Assembly (NCBI RefSeq): GCF_003473485.1
Contig: NC_053042.1
Location: 3,546,501 to 3,610,500, forward strand
Source of the DNA: Medicago truncatula
Lineage: Eukaryota; Streptophyta; Magnoliopsida; Fabales; Fabaceae
DNA: 64,000 bases
Reading direction: 5' to 3'
The notes below the pieces were generated by a model, which worked only from the letters and a program-made list of their open reading frames with translations, was not told the DNA's origin and did no database searches. A program made the translations under genes and the position numbers. This document shows, one piece after another, positions 36,901 to 49,337 of the stretch. The number at the start of each line of letters is the position of its first letter. Position 1 is the first letter of the stretch.

Positions 36901-38081
36901 CTGAGTTGTTCCCTGAAACCACACCAACATTGCTATCATTTTCATCATGTTCCTCTTCACCAAATTCATCATCTTCTTGTGCCATATCAGCCCAAGACAT
37001 GCGTGGACTCGGAGCTTCCGAGATTGAATTTCCCTGCACACCATCATTCCAACTCCCAAGAGAATGACAATCACAGTTGTCTTCTACATCAACCTTAATC
37101 TCAGAATTTTCAATTTTGTTTGCAGACTCTGCAAAATTCAATGAAAAAAAATTTAAAACTCGAAAAGAAAGATCCAGATTTCAGCAGCACGTAAACTCAA
37201 AGATTAGTGGTTTCCTATGTTAAAATCCAATGAAAAAATTAGTGGTTTCCTAATTATATTCATTTCAACAACGCGAAAAAGATCATTAAAACTATGTTTC
37301 TCTTGTTTGAAAGCTAGTGAATCTATTCACTCCCTTCTAGATTCTACTTGAAGCTAGAAATTGTAGCTTTTCATTCTAGAATTGATTTTTACACTCAAAA
37401 TTATCATTCAACTAAATGTATCCAAACACAAATCACTTCACCTTCAACTCAATTTTCACCAGAATCAATTTTACATAATCAATTCACTCAAAACCAATTC
37501 TAATCACCGCATAACCAAACATACATGCACATAGTTTCCTAAATGTATTCATTCAATGGTTCAACAGCATGTAAACCCAAAGATTTTTAAAGCCAGTGAA
37601 TCTATTCAACCCCTTCTAGATTCGGGAGTTCATACCAACTAACAATTAACTAACAACAATGTGAATCCGGTAACGGCATGCCATTTGATAGCTTATAGTG
37701 ATATCAAAGTACTTAAATCATCCAATTGATAAAACTAAATTTTTTGATGGCCCAATTCAAAAAAACTAAACTTTTTGATGATCCAATTAATTGAAAAAAC
37801 TAAATTTTGTGATGGCCCAATTGAAAGAAAAAAAAAGTTTTTAGATGACCCAATTGAAAACTGATAAATCTTTTTGATGAAAATTTAGGGTTTAAGTTAC
37901 CTGGGGCAATTGAGATGGAATTGATGCGATCGGAGAGAGATTGAACACAGGTACGGCAGAGACCTTTGGAGAGAAAAGGAAGCCAAGTGGAGAGAAACTC
38001 AGAGGCGATTTGAAGCTCGGAAGGTTGATAATTAAGGAGGAATGGGTCGTTGTTTGAAGGTGGTTGAGGTCGTTCATCCAT
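33929..38081 (-). CDS. ALKBH9B: ALKBH9B-type m6A RNA demethylase
   Basis: Six minus-strand exons: 37901-38081, 36661-37128, 35254-35339, 34802-35112, 34578-34649 and 33929-34382; 523 aa, phases consistent. It is a 2-oxoglutarate/Fe(II) dioxygenase of the AlkB family; Arabidopsis ALKBH9B removes N6-methyladenosine from RNA in the cytoplasm. The N-terminus is acidic and disordered. The catalytic core contains TIQFGCCYNYAV, GDCIPPHIDNHDFVRPF with iron ligands His303 and Asp305, VLNGNGADVAKHCVPAV with His364, and RISITFRRM with the 2-oxoglutarate Arg379, all intact. The C-terminal tail is Arg/Ser/Asn-rich, with tandem SEPRE-type repeats that may bind RNA. A GA tract lies just upstream of the ATG (38090-38110), and a TIR element begins 90 bp upstream. 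ALKBH9A or 9C paralogues are the alternatives. Confidence 0.93.
33962..34175 (-). repeat. coding minisatellite in the ALKBH9B C-terminal tail
   Basis: Four units encode (D/R)(R/Y)(F/Y)SEPRE or SEPRN plus variable W(T/N)QNS(P/Q)R linkers, about 19-22 residues, with one short 8-residue unit (NDRFSEPR twice in a row). The length differences are all multiples of three. Confidence 0.85.
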
Positions 38082-38171
38082 GGCGGTGAAGAGAGAGAGA
38101 GAGAGAGAGTTGAAACAAACGCAACTGAAACAAGACCAAGATACTATGCTATGCTTCTTTGAAATTTTTTC

Positions 38172-39536
38172 AGACTATTATTTTTCCACACTGTACCTTT
38201 TCTGCACCCTATTATTTTTCAATTTTACCCTGATCCGGATTTTGTTTTTTGGATGGTATTGTTAGAATTTTGCAGATGTTTCCGGATTTGAAAATCCGGA
38301 ATAATGTTTTATCAGAAATTTAAAAAAACATAAATAAAAAGACACAAAACATAAAAACAACTCATTTTATTAATATATCAACAATACATTACAATAATTT
38401 TCAAGCTTTTTAAGCTTATTACATAAGATTCTAAATCTATTTCTAATCTCCTATGAATCTAATTCTAATCTCCTAAGAGCCTAACCACTGGTATGTGATG
38501 GGACATACCAGTAGTTTGCCTATTGGAGGAAAACCGGAGGAGGAGGGAAGAGGAGGGTGGGAAGAAGAAAACAATGCCCCTAAGAGAGATGGGGGATGCT
38601 CAAACTTACGCCCAGACATGCCAAGCTAAGAACCACACTGACCCACGTAACCCTCAGATAAACCGCGTTTCGTTGCAGCGTGGTTCCATCCTCATTGACC
38701 GTTAATACAAACCCTGAAAGTTTTCAACGAGGCCCTTATCTATGAAAGGTCAACGATGGAAAACCATGGTTGTAGAAGGAAGAAGAGGGGGAGAGGGTGG
38801 GAGAGGATGGTGTGAGAAATGGTGGGGTTTGGAAGGCTATTTATAGAGAGTGGGTCAAAAACGGTTGGGAGGCCATAAATGCAGTCAAAAAATGCGTTTT
38901 ACCACGTTTTTTTACTTGACCACCGACAAAAACGTGTGGTGCAGACCACCGGTCATGACTGATGCATTCCGGAATATATAATCCAGAAAGCACATCTGTT
39001 TTCCGGATTAATGCGATAATGGTGGTGAACGAGGAAAAGTTGGCACTTCCTATACGGCTAAGGACATTTCAGAATGTAAAATCCGGAAAGATTCAGAGCC
39101 ATTAATGTGGGTTTGGACGGTTACAACAACCACTAACACGTTTTCATTGACTGTAATGACCTAGGAGTTGTTTTAGGCTATAAATAGACTTTTATCTTCA
39201 ACAAATACCTTCATTCTTCACTTCACCTCTTTTCTTACATTTTCTTCAAATGTTTTTTAGTTTTTTAGGGGTGTCGATGGTGTCATGGTCATTGTTGACC
39301 GTTCATATGAACCCTGCAATTGCAATGCATTGCAGCTTGTGTGAGGTTCATATAATGGTCAACAAAGACATTTGACATCAAAGAAAGACACAGAAAATTA
39401 CATAACATCTGGTCCGAATTTCTGTTTCCGGAAATCACTAACAATCTGATCCGGATTATGTGATCCGGACCAGGAGTATTTTAGTAAATTTTGCAGGGTG
39501 CGCGAGAAGGCAGCAGGGTGGGAAAAGTAATAGTCT
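38172..39536. mobile_element. 1.36-kb TIR element upstream of ALKBH9B
   Basis: Inverted termini: AGACTATTATTTTTCCACAC on the left and, read on the minus strand, AGACTATTACTTTTCCCACC on the right, continuing to TGATCCGGATT and its partner about 80 bp inside. The T-rich flanks prevent a clear target-duplication call. The interior is studded with TCCGGA palindromes and has one 60-codon frame (38523-38705) with no known domain. It is probably a non-autonomous DNA transposon, placed in the promoter region of the gene to its left. Confidence 0.6.
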
Positions 39537-41023
39537 TTTTTTTTTGTTGTTTTTAGAAAAACTAATATTTATCTTCTTTTCTTTTTCTTTTTTGTATAAT
39601 AAAAAAATCAAATATCTTAATCTGTTTTTGATAAGATCTTTATTCAATTGTGTGTTTTTTTCACGCAATGTTTCCGTTAGATTTTGAATTTATTTATTTT
39701 TGTATAAAAAATAATATTTCTTTTAAAAGTCAAATTTATGATAAAAGACTTGATTTGAAATGAATAAAATATTAGTATAAAAATAATAAAACATTCTATT
39801 TTATTTTGACCGGAAAATAAATTATATTGATGTTAGAATAAAGATTTTGTTTAGTAAATAATATTTTTTTAAGAAGTTTAGTAAATAATATATGTGAAAA
39901 ATAACATTAAACTATCCAGGAGTATTTGAATGAGATGACACAAGTCTCTTCTAATTTAATTAAAGTTTAGATACACGAATTCACCTTTGAGCATGCAACA
40001 ACGTTAAAATTCGTTAGAGAGTTGCCGCTTATTTGAGTCCTGTAAGGCTCGAGGATTAATCACCACAAGGTAGAGTTGCCACCTATTTAGGTCCTGCAAA
40101 GCTTGAGGGATTAGTCACTGCGATATGCGTGGAGACGGATAGTATATGTCCGTTTATCCGTATTTTTCAATTGTATTTTGTTGTATTTATATTTTATAAG
40201 TTTTAAAAAAATTCTTAGATTATTATGGGTAACGTAAAAATGTTCAACTAAAACAAATTGAATTGTTAAGGGTAATTTCGTTAACAAAATTGTTCACCAA
40301 AATGTAGTTAAGTGCTTGAATATGTAACACCCAGTTTGATCGAATGAGTATTAAAATCAAAACTTTTTTTAAACAACCAATGTTAGTGTATGTTTATTGT
40401 CAATTTGTTAGTGTTTGTTGAAGGTGTGAGTGATTGATAAAAGAGGTTATATGTTCAACTTCTATCGTTAACAAAAATATCAACCAACATTTATTTTTGA
40501 AAATGAAATGATAACTAACATTTGTTGTTAGAGAAGCTCAAGATATATCTCACATATATAGCATGTATTTTGTTTTATTCATTAACCACCTGAAATGAAT
40601 TTGATGTGTATTTTTGTTACAATAATCATCACTTTTGCATAACTTTTTTACATCATTTTTACTATCTCAAGCATCGCATTTTTTAACACACAATTTTCCA
40701 TATACTTTTATTGATTGGTTAAAACTAATATAAGACTCACAAAATTTCTACAAAAATCACGAGATTTTGCGGAATTCATACTTCTATAGAAATTTACACA
40801 ATATGATTTCAAACATATCAAAAGTCTCTAAACTCTTCATCAAAACGTTGAAACCAATAAGATTTTAAAATTTACCAATGAATATTCATTTACAATTTTC
40901 TCGTGGTTCAATTTAATCATTAACAAAAATATAATAAATAAAAACCGTCTAACATTTTCATATTAACAACAAATGGGTTCTAAGGGTGCTTGTTAAGGAT
41001 CCAAAAATAAAAACAATTGATAA

Positions 41024-41072
<49 letters not shown>

Positions 41073-41461
41073 GTTTTTTGATGTTCTAATGAGTTGAATA
41101 CACAAATTCGAAGATAATATATCTACTTTAAACTTTTTATCAAATGTCTTGAGAACACTTGTTAGTATTTACCAATATTTTAAAGTGTTTAAAGTGAGCC
41201 GCAAACTTAAACAACATGGAGAGACCTCAAAATCGTGGCTAAATCTTCAACACACATAAACCATCATTTGTGCTACTTTCCATTACCATTACCATAAAAA
41301 GAAAAACAGTCTCAGAGACAAATGTACAACACAAAAATAATACTATAAATAAATAATTCATTAATAAAAAATTATAACTTCCTTTTTTTTTTTTTTAGGA
41401 GAAAAGATCAAATAAAATTATTACACTTTGCACTTTGCAACACTTTCCACAACACTTCACA
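39537..41461. other. intergenic, repeats only
   Basis: No gene. 40019-40125 holds a duplicated unit of about 55 bp (GAGTTGCC then GGTCCTGCAAAGCTTGAGGG). 40978-41185 resembles the 174-bp MITE family in parts (GGGTGCTTGTTAAGGATCC; GAACACTTGTTAGTATTTACC) and contains an AT microsatellite (about 41029-41068). T-tracts precede the next gene. Confidence 0.45.
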
Positions 41462-44400
41462 ATGGAAATGGCAACTTCCTCAAATTTCAATTTCACATTC
41501 TCTTCAAAGAATACTAGGTACCTGTCTATGTTTCATGGATTGAAATATCAACACTCAAATTCATTCAACAAATGTTTCAAACTTCAATCTTTGTCTACTA
41601 AGATAGTTTCAGCTACTACAAACATAGCTTCTGATATGTATATTGGAAGAAACAATAGTAGTAACAAGATTTACACAAACTTGAATTCTTGTCTTGTGAT
41701 TCCACCACCTACTTCCACCAAACCTAGAGCTATAATCAAATTCATTGGTGGTGCTTTTGTTGGTGCTATTCCTCAACTTACTTATGGGTATTCTCTCTTA
41801 CCCCCCCCCCCCCCCCCCCCCCCACCCCCTTTTTTTTTAATGTAAAGTTTGATTTTTTTTCATGTTGGTAGTTTAATTTTCAAGTTTTTTTTTTTTTTTT
41901 TCATTTTGTAAATTGTAGATATCTTATAGAGTTATTGGCTAAGGAAGGTTTTGTTGTTGTGGTGGTGCCTTATAATGTGACATTTGATCATTCCCTAGCT
42001 GCTAAACAAGTCTATGACAAGTTTCATTCTTCTTTGGATACACTGCTGACATCTGGGTTGCCTCAAGCCAATTTGTCACCTGCTCAGCTTGGAGGCCTTC
42101 CTGTTTTCTCTGTTGGTCATAGGTATGCTCTTAGTTTAGTTGGCTTGTTTTGTACATAGTACGCAGTACCGACACTTTCAATTGAAGATGTGTATGATGT
42201 CCAACATGTGTCAGTGACACATGTGGTTACATTCAGCTTTTCTATTTTCTCAAATCATCACTAGTTTTGATGTGTCAATTTCGTGTTTGATGTCCGCGTG
42301 TATTAGGGCATCTGACATGTGTCAGTGTCTGATACGATGCTAATACATGCAGTTACATTCAACTATTCTACTTTCTCAAATCATTACTGGTTTTGATGTA
42401 TATCAATGTCGTGTTTGATGTCTGTGTCATAGCTTTATAGTTAGTACCAATCTTACTTGAATTAAGGTCAGGTAAAAGTGTTTTTGTTTTCAATTTGTAG
42501 CAATGGTGCACTTCTTCAAGTTCTCACAGGAAGCTTATTTTCTGAGAAACTACCCAAGGTTCGGTTTTTTTTCTGGCTGCTAGAGTACAAGACTGTATTT
42601 ATCTATGCACAAAAAGGGTTTTGATATATAATATTATATTAATTAAGTTGTTATAGGCATGTTTTAGTTTATCGCAATGGAAGCATAATGCAGATTATAA
42701 AATTTTATTTTCTTTAGTAAACCCTATAGACTTATAGTTATATCAATTCAAGGAATGTGATGAAAAGGTATGTGTATCTTATGGAAGGCTAATGCTGTAA
42801 TCGCTTACAACAACAGACCAGCGACGGAGGCTGTCCCTTACTTTGAGCAGGTATTAACAACATTCATACTTGTTGAATTCTAATACTGCAATTTAACTAA
42901 GAGTCTTTATCATAGGCTACTTTAATAGAATGATTGATTTTTGTAGTTGTGGAGTGGTTAAGATGGATTTTTCCAACAGGCTATATATACCTTGCTTGTC
43001 GCCATAGAAAATTTTGATATGAAAGTTAAAATTTAGTTTGGAGGATGGAATTTCTATGTTACCTAAAAGTATAAAACATTGTTTGGACACAATTTATTGA
43101 CATTTTGTGTTTAAACTGGATAATATACGGATTTACACAAAGTAATTAAAGTGGTGAATGGTGATGGAACAAATGTAAGCATGCTAAACACTGGTTATGA
43201 ATATGTTGGAAACACACCTGAATGTGCTTAAATATAGTTTTTTTAACATATTTCGCATAGCTAAAGATTCTGTATATCTGTGCAAATAAATGGGAAGCCA
43301 ATAAATATGCTTTAAGAAAGCTTATGAAGAAATGCAACATTTATACACGCAGATGCAATTAAGTTCAATTAGTATTAGCATCATCAGCATACCATCAACT
43401 TACTGGAAAGTTTAAGAAAATTTTATTATGTCTAGAACATTAAATTTTGCTGCTGTTGGAATCAATTATTCCCCTTTACTCTTACCGTCTATTACAGCAT
43501 CAGAACCACTGAAATAAATATGCTTCATGACTTAATTTCGTATGGCCTTATATCATTCATCTTCATACTGTATTTCAGATGATAAAGCATGTGTGTAAGT
43601 TGTTTGTGTCAATTGTGATTAAAATTTTGCATTGATGTCCTGCAGTTAGGTCCTGCAGTCAGCCAGATGATGCCGATAGTGGAAGCAAATCCAATTTACT
43701 CAATAGCTAGAAATGCACCAGGTATCACCTTAGATTGCATATTTTTTTGAAATTCTGCACAGTTTGGCTAACTGTGTTGTAAACTATCTCACTTCTCTAA
43801 CTGCTGAAGTTTTTCAAAAGGAAGTGTTGTTGTCATTGCTAAATGTGTTAGGATGCAAAAATATTTACTTTATATAATCTCATTCATTCAATATCGCACC
43901 TGTTAGATTTCATATGTAGAGAATTTAGAAATTGAGTTCTAAATTCAGAAGTCCTGGTCTAATGATGTAACTCTGATGTTAAAATCAGTTAATGCAATAG
44001 CTCTGCCATTGCCTCAGCGATTCTGTTAGAACTGGTATCTATTGTTAGAATAAATTAGAGGAAGGAAACAGATTATAGCAGGAAGTATACTCGCTGGGAC
44101 ACTGTATCAACAGAGACAGTTATCCTTATTTAAGCAATCACACATAGAACAATATGAAAGTGTCAGAGATTTGGATCATATACTTTACACAAAACTGACC
44201 AAAGTCAGTTTTGGCCTTCTCGGCCTCTCCTCCTATTAGTAATCCTTAATGGGAGGTCTAACACATTTATGGAATTCATTGGTTTGTTTAATTACAAGTA
44301 TATTTTATCTTTTCATTTCATAGATTTACTATAAGAATTTGTGTATGTAATATCATATGATGATTAAGCTTGTCATCTGCAACTTGTGTAGGAGATGCAT

Positions 44401-45693
44401 GGAAAATGGTCCTTGATACTGTTGGATCAATTCTGCAGGAAAGCGAGAAGGAAGTTCTGAATTCCTTATCTAAATTTGTTGATCAGCTGCCTTTGGTAAT
44501 GAATGAGGTATGTGTTAACTGTTGATTTTGGAGATTGTGTGACAATATTTATTTCAATAAGTAACTAGTATGATGTGTTAAATGGAAAACCTTGGAGGTC
44601 AAATATTGCTGTCGGTTTTTCTATAGGCAAATCTTAGTAAGTTAGTGGTTACATTAGTTTCTGAGATCAAACCTGGGACCTCCTGCTTAAAACTCCTTCA
44701 TTGTCCCTTATCTCACCAACCGAGCTACCTTCGTAGGATAAATTTTGCTGTTGATTCTTTTTAGCAGTTAATTTTGCTTCCATTTGAAGCTTATAATCCC
44801 TTAGGTTAATCTTTAAAAGCTTATGATGATCTTTGTGGCCACGGTCTATTATGATCTATGAAGCAGCGACATAGGCACACGACACTGACACGTAGACACC
44901 GATAATAATTTGATAAAATAGAAGTGATTGAATGTAACACATGTGTCGGTAACGGATGCCAGAGATGCCTGCAGTCTGAAGTTTAGGTGTTACTTAGATG
45001 ATGATTGAAAAGTATGAAGCCCAACATGAGCAAGGTTGAATATCCACGTCTTGCAAGGAAAATTTCACTATGATGCTTAAAACCCACTCTTTTTTACAAG
45101 TTATTGGTTCTATATTTCTTCTTGACGTGTATATATCTCTCTGTCAGGTTACACAAGGAGTCTCAGAGTTCAAACCAACACCGTCCGAAAATCGTGATTG
45201 CTTTAAAAGTTCGTACAATGTCAAACACACATTATTGGTCTGTCTGATACCTTATATCTCATAACTTACTTTTGAAAGACAGCTAGCATTGTTAAGATAT
45301 GTCTGATGTTGTCTTTCTTTTTGTCTATTAAGGTGCAATTCAATTCCGACACAATTGACGAAACAAATATTCTTGAAGAAACACTCAAGCCTCGTGTGGA
45401 GTCCTTTGGTGGGACAATAGAAAAAGTAGGATTGAGTGGTAACCACATCACCCCATGCATCCAGGTAAAACTTCTCTGCACCATCCTATAGTTCATTTCA
45501 TTTAGTTGAAATTATGTGTTGCTTCATTTTCACTGATTGGTGGTTACACTGAAATCAGGAACCAAGATGGCAAGTAGGTAAGTTGTATACTCCAGCAGAT
45601 GCTGTTGCTCAAAGGCTTAAATCTTTTTCTCTGAGTGATACTAGAATCCTTGCCAGAACCATTAGTGACTGGTTCAAACGTTTTGAGGATTGA
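41462..45693 (+). CDS. DUF1350 family protein, alpha/beta-hydrolase-like, plastid-targeted
   Basis: Nine exons: 41462-41787, 41919-42122, 42501-42558, 42788-42850, 43646-43721, 44392-44507, 45148-45237, 45333-45464 and 45559-45693; 399 aa, all in phase. The first 60 or so residues are Ser/Asn/Lys-rich with few acids, as in chloroplast transit peptides. The core starts IIKFIGGAFVGAIPQLTYG; a nucleophile-elbow motif GHSNGA (about Ser177) follows FSV, split by intron 2. The end reads TISDWFKRFED. DUF1350 proteins occur in cyanobacteria and plastids; the fold suggests a serine hydrolase, but the substrate is not known. An in-frame ATG at 41435 would add nine residues. Intron 1 starts with a 23-C tract 13 bp after the donor. 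Introns 2 and 6 carry repeat elements, and intron 6 also a degraded SINE. Confidence 0.9.
41801..41829 (+). repeat. poly-C tract in DUF1350 intron 1
   Basis: Twenty-three C, one A and five C in a row, directly followed by T9. Homopolymers of this length are prone to both replication and sequencing error, so the count is uncertain. Confidence 0.9.
42160..42440. mobile_element. GAAGCACGGACAC-family elements, two in tandem, DUF1350 intron 2
   Basis: Two related halves repeat ACATGTGTCAGTG(A/T)C, GTTACATTCA, TTTCTCAAATCAT and TTTTGATGT, about 125 bp apart, each ending near GTGTTTGATGTC(C/T)G. Compare 18680-18880. Confidence 0.5.
44632..44739 (-). mobile_element. degraded tRNA-like SINE, DUF1350 intron 6
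   Basis: On the minus strand: CCTACGAAGGTAGCTCGGTT then GGTGAG (A-box like) and CCAGGTTTGATCTCAG (B-box like). It differs from the 3011 family, so it is a second, older SINE type. Confidence 0.45.
44855..45003. mobile_element. GAAGCACGGACAC-family element, DUF1350 intron 6
   Basis: Starts ATGAAGCAGCGACATAGGCA, then CGACACTGACACGTAGACAC and GAAGTGATTGAATGTAACAC. It is similar to the copy in VTE4 intron 1. Confidence 0.55.
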
Positions 45694-47140
45694 AGTGCTA
45701 GGGCATATTTGCATTGCGTAAATCATGCAATATAGTTTTGGCTAATAGAAACTTACATGTTGTATATGTGTGCATTAATGAGTCAAGAATGTAGTAGACA
45801 ATCTTAGTGTAAGTTAACTACCATTATTAAGGTTAATAAATACTTATTGGATTGGATTTTGAGAGCAACATACACACAATAATCCAACACAAATATATTC
45901 ATCAATCTTGCTTTTATTTTTCACCATTTACTTTTGGGCTGTATTGCATATATTTACATTCATTACTTATTGTCTTTGATTTTTATACATTTACTAAACG
46001 TATTTACTAGCCTTTAATTAGGCCTAGTTATAGTTTAGAAAATCTGCACTCATGGAGCTTTTCGAGGAATTCTACAAATCCAGCTTAAGAAGTATAGTCA
46101 ATTCCTTAAAGAATCCCCTCAAGATGGAGAGTGGCCCTCGAGTGCAGAGGCTGCAAGACTCATTTGTCGAGCAGGGACAAAATTCGACCTTAGTGATATG
46201 ACAGTGTCGAGTGGAAGGGCTGTCAGCCTGTCACTCAATAAATAAAGTTACACTAGGGATATATAATAGGTCGATCTTCCCTAACAGCTCATATGAATGG
46301 GATGAATAGGCAGCTTGATGCTGATAATTTGCCTCCTGCAACTGTGTGTGTCCCAAGCGTTGGATTGTTCGGCCATTTAAGCAGTAAGTGAGCCAAGTTC
46401 AGAACATCGCGAGACAGCTCGGTCCATATTTTGCAGGGGTCTTATAGCATTGTGAGGACCGAGAAAGACACACCTCTAGTATACCAGCTATCATGTCCAC
46501 GATAGATGCGAAAATATCTAAGTAGTAAGCCTAACTCAAGATGAGTCCTTTCTTTTCCGACTTCCTCAAAACCTCCTATAACAAGGTGGACAAGAATTTA
46601 GATTTATCCACCATCCAAATAATATCATTGTTACATTTTCAACTCTAAGTTTTATCCATAACCAACTTCTAACTAACCAAATCCACCTCATACATCCTCA
46701 TCATTTATTTCAAAAGAGTTATATCAAATCTTATTTCAATTCAACTATATTGACTAATGGATGTATATCTAGATAAGTTCCCAAATATGATTATATGACT
46801 AATGGATGTATATCAAATTTTTTGGGGAAAAACAAAATTTACTAAATTTAAAAGCAATTTGATATGTTATATGAGACTCGTTAATATCAACGATGTTCAA
46901 TAAAAATGTGTTTGACATCAATCTTGATGGGTAACAACAACATATCAAATGATTTTAGATTTTAATAAAATTTCATAGAGATGATATTTATGACGTAATT
47001 CTTCAATCCAACGGTGTATTTTATGCAATGTAATTATCCATCCCTTTGCAAGTATATTGAAGTTTTTTTTTTTTTTTTTTAATATTTTATGTAATGTTAT
47101 GAATTGAAGTGAGAAAATTCTAAGTAAATTTTGGACAGAT
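45694..47140. other. DUF1350 gene 3' region and unassigned DNA
   Basis: 46025-46560 is less AT-rich than its surroundings and looks like decayed retroelement or coding sequence, but I could not assign a frame. No gene called. Confidence 0.35.
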
Positions 47141-47648
47141 GATTTGGACACTGATCAGGCATCTGATAGCACATTGGAGCCTGACACTTATATCGAGCAT
47201 CAATAGGCTTTGTTAGCGGCTCATCCTGAAGTGCACAAATTCTTATCACAAACTACAGACACTGTTAAAAAGGTCAAGAGAGGGAGACCTAGAAAGCCCA
47301 AGAGTTCCAAAGCACTTTCTAACACCAAATCAAAACACAATCGCTACAGATCTTACTGAGATTGGCTCTGATACTGTGAATACAAGATCCAAACATGGTG
47401 TTATCAAAAGCAATCCTAGATATGGTGATTAGAGGATCAGGAAATTTTGATACTCATCTATTTTGCATAACATATGCTATATTTGATTAGATTTCTTTAG
47501 GGGCATGTGCAGCTCTATGCTTTCTTGGCAGGTTACACTTTGTTTTGTTGCTATAGGATAACCTTGGCTTCCTTTCTCTCTTTTGTAAACAGGTTCAGGC
47601 CTTAATCCTGATTTGCATTTTATTTTCATTTGCATTGAAAAAAAAAAT
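47141..47648 (+). pseudogene. retroelement (LINE-like) 3' remnant with poly-A
   Basis: A broken frame reads AAHPEVHKFLSQTTDTVKKV, then KRGRPRKPKSSK (AT-hook-like), stop, then VNTRSKHGVIKSNPRYGD, stop. It is followed by a T-rich trailer and A10 (47639-47648), as at LINE or retroposed 3' ends. The parent element is uncertain. Confidence 0.4.
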
Positions 47649-49164
47649 GAATTGGGTAATATAGTAAGAGAAACTAAGTCAAAAGTGTATTTATTTAAGG
47701 AAATTGTTTTTTCAAAACCATGGGCATTTGAAAGTCAAATTAAATCCCACCTAATTTGACTCAAGTAGGATGTATTCATTTAAGGAGACAAAGCTCTCAC
47801 GCCATTTTTCCTTCTTTTTTCTATTTACGAAATTTGAATGCTATAACTTGTTTAAGAAGTAGCAAGTCTTTTACCACTTATGTGTGTTGATTAAATAAGA
47901 AAAGTGTTTAATATAAATCGAACCAATCAACATTTTTAATCTTCTTCTTTTAAAATTAAAACTTAATAATTCATAAGATATTTTTTGTATTTCTTCTCAC
48001 AACTAGGATGGATTAAATTGATCATTTTTAATTACATTTTGAAAGAAAATAAAAATCTCATTTTATATAGCCTTTTGCGAATGGGACCATGGGAAGATAT
48101 CACCACTTGTCTTGTGAGCAAGGCAAGTTACTAGTATGGTTCATGCATGGCTGCTCACAATACTTGAAAACAAGTCAATAAGTAAAAAAGTGGGCAAAAA
48201 ATACATTGGTTTTTGAAATAAGGTAAACCTTACCTTGCCTCAGTCAAAATTTATTTAGAGAGTTTGAACAATTAGTATAGAATGGAGTTAATGGAGTCAA
48301 ATGTATATGCGACATGCTTTAATCCTTAACAATTAATTTGTCTCCTGAAGTAGTAGTACTCCATTTGTAGTACTTGTGAGTGTCCCTTACTAGCTAGGAC
48401 CATCCTACTAGAAGTGGTAGATGCTTTTGTTTTTGGTCCAATTCTAATTAAACTACACCATCCATCTTAAATTTGGTGGGGAAAACCAAGCCTCATGCAT
48501 GAGGTTTTGTTGATGAATCCCACGATTGTGCTTGGTAATTAGTTGAAGATTGAACAAGTACAACAAATGGAGTATGAAGTATCAATATCACTATATAGGA
48601 GTCAAGTGTATATTTTTATTTTTGGACAATAAGGTGTATATCTTTACAATCCACTAAAAAAAAGTATGTTTATTGTTTGATTATTTGAAGAAAAATTATA
48701 ATAATTACCCTTAAGATGTTCTTTAAGGAATAAAAAAAAGAAGGTAATTTTACATAAAAAAATGATGTATTTATTATTTTATTTTAACAACATTTGACAA
48801 AAGGTAATGTTAACATATACTCTAATTTGCCTGTTCAAAAAAAAAAAAACATATACTCTAATTAAGGACACATGTTAAAGAACGTGTCTATTTAATTTAG
48901 TTGGGTCTATTTTTTTTACATAATAAATGTAATAAAACTAATAATATACCGTCACAATGGAAAATGAATTTGATGCGGATTTTTTTTTCTATCTATCACT
49001 AAAGTCAGAACATTTGGTTGTCAGATGAAAATTAAACAATTCATATTTAGACTTTGTATTTTAGAATTGATTTTTGTTGAGCTCAAAATATGTAACATAT
49101 ATATGTAACGATAAAATAAATTTTAGAATTTGAATGCCAAGATGACAGCCTCTAATTAAAATTA
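47649..49164. other. intergenic; left member of a long direct repeat
   Basis: No gene. 48270-48960 is similar to 55560-56070 (see findings). Short A-tracts and a partial MITE-like end (AAGGACACATGTTAAAGAAC, 48868) are present. Confidence 0.45.
48270..48960 (+). repeat. direct repeat, copy upstream of the 51-kb gene
   Basis: Long stretches shared with 55560-56070: TTAACAATTAATTTGTCTCC, GGACCATCCTACTAGAAG, GGTGGGGAAAACCAA and TTGGTAATTAGTTGAAGATT. Both copies also share later pieces (ATCCACTAAA, CATAATAAATGTAATAAAACTAATAAT). Confidence 0.75.
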
Positions 49165-49337
49165 GGAAAATGGTAACAAATATCCTTAAAGCATTGTTTA
49201 AGTATATAAAAGTAGTAACTTTTATTAGAAATTGTGTAGTTATGACTTTTATATATGTTTGACTTGTATTTCCATAACAAAATTTCTTTTTGTGGATTCC
49301 TTAAACAATGCTCTTAGAGTACTTGTTAGCAAGACCC
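49165..49337. mobile_element. MULE-type MITE, 174-bp family, copy 4
   Basis: 173 bp. The left end GGAAAATGGTAACAAATATC and the right end (minus-strand GGGTCTTGCTAACAAGTACT) share AGCATTGTTTAAG further in. Exact 9-bp duplications TTAAAATTA lie at 49156-49164 and 49338-49346. Confidence 0.85.

Noticed and set aside
38523..38705. 60-aa frame inside the TIR element as transposase
   Set aside because: Charged low-complexity sequence without any transposase motif.
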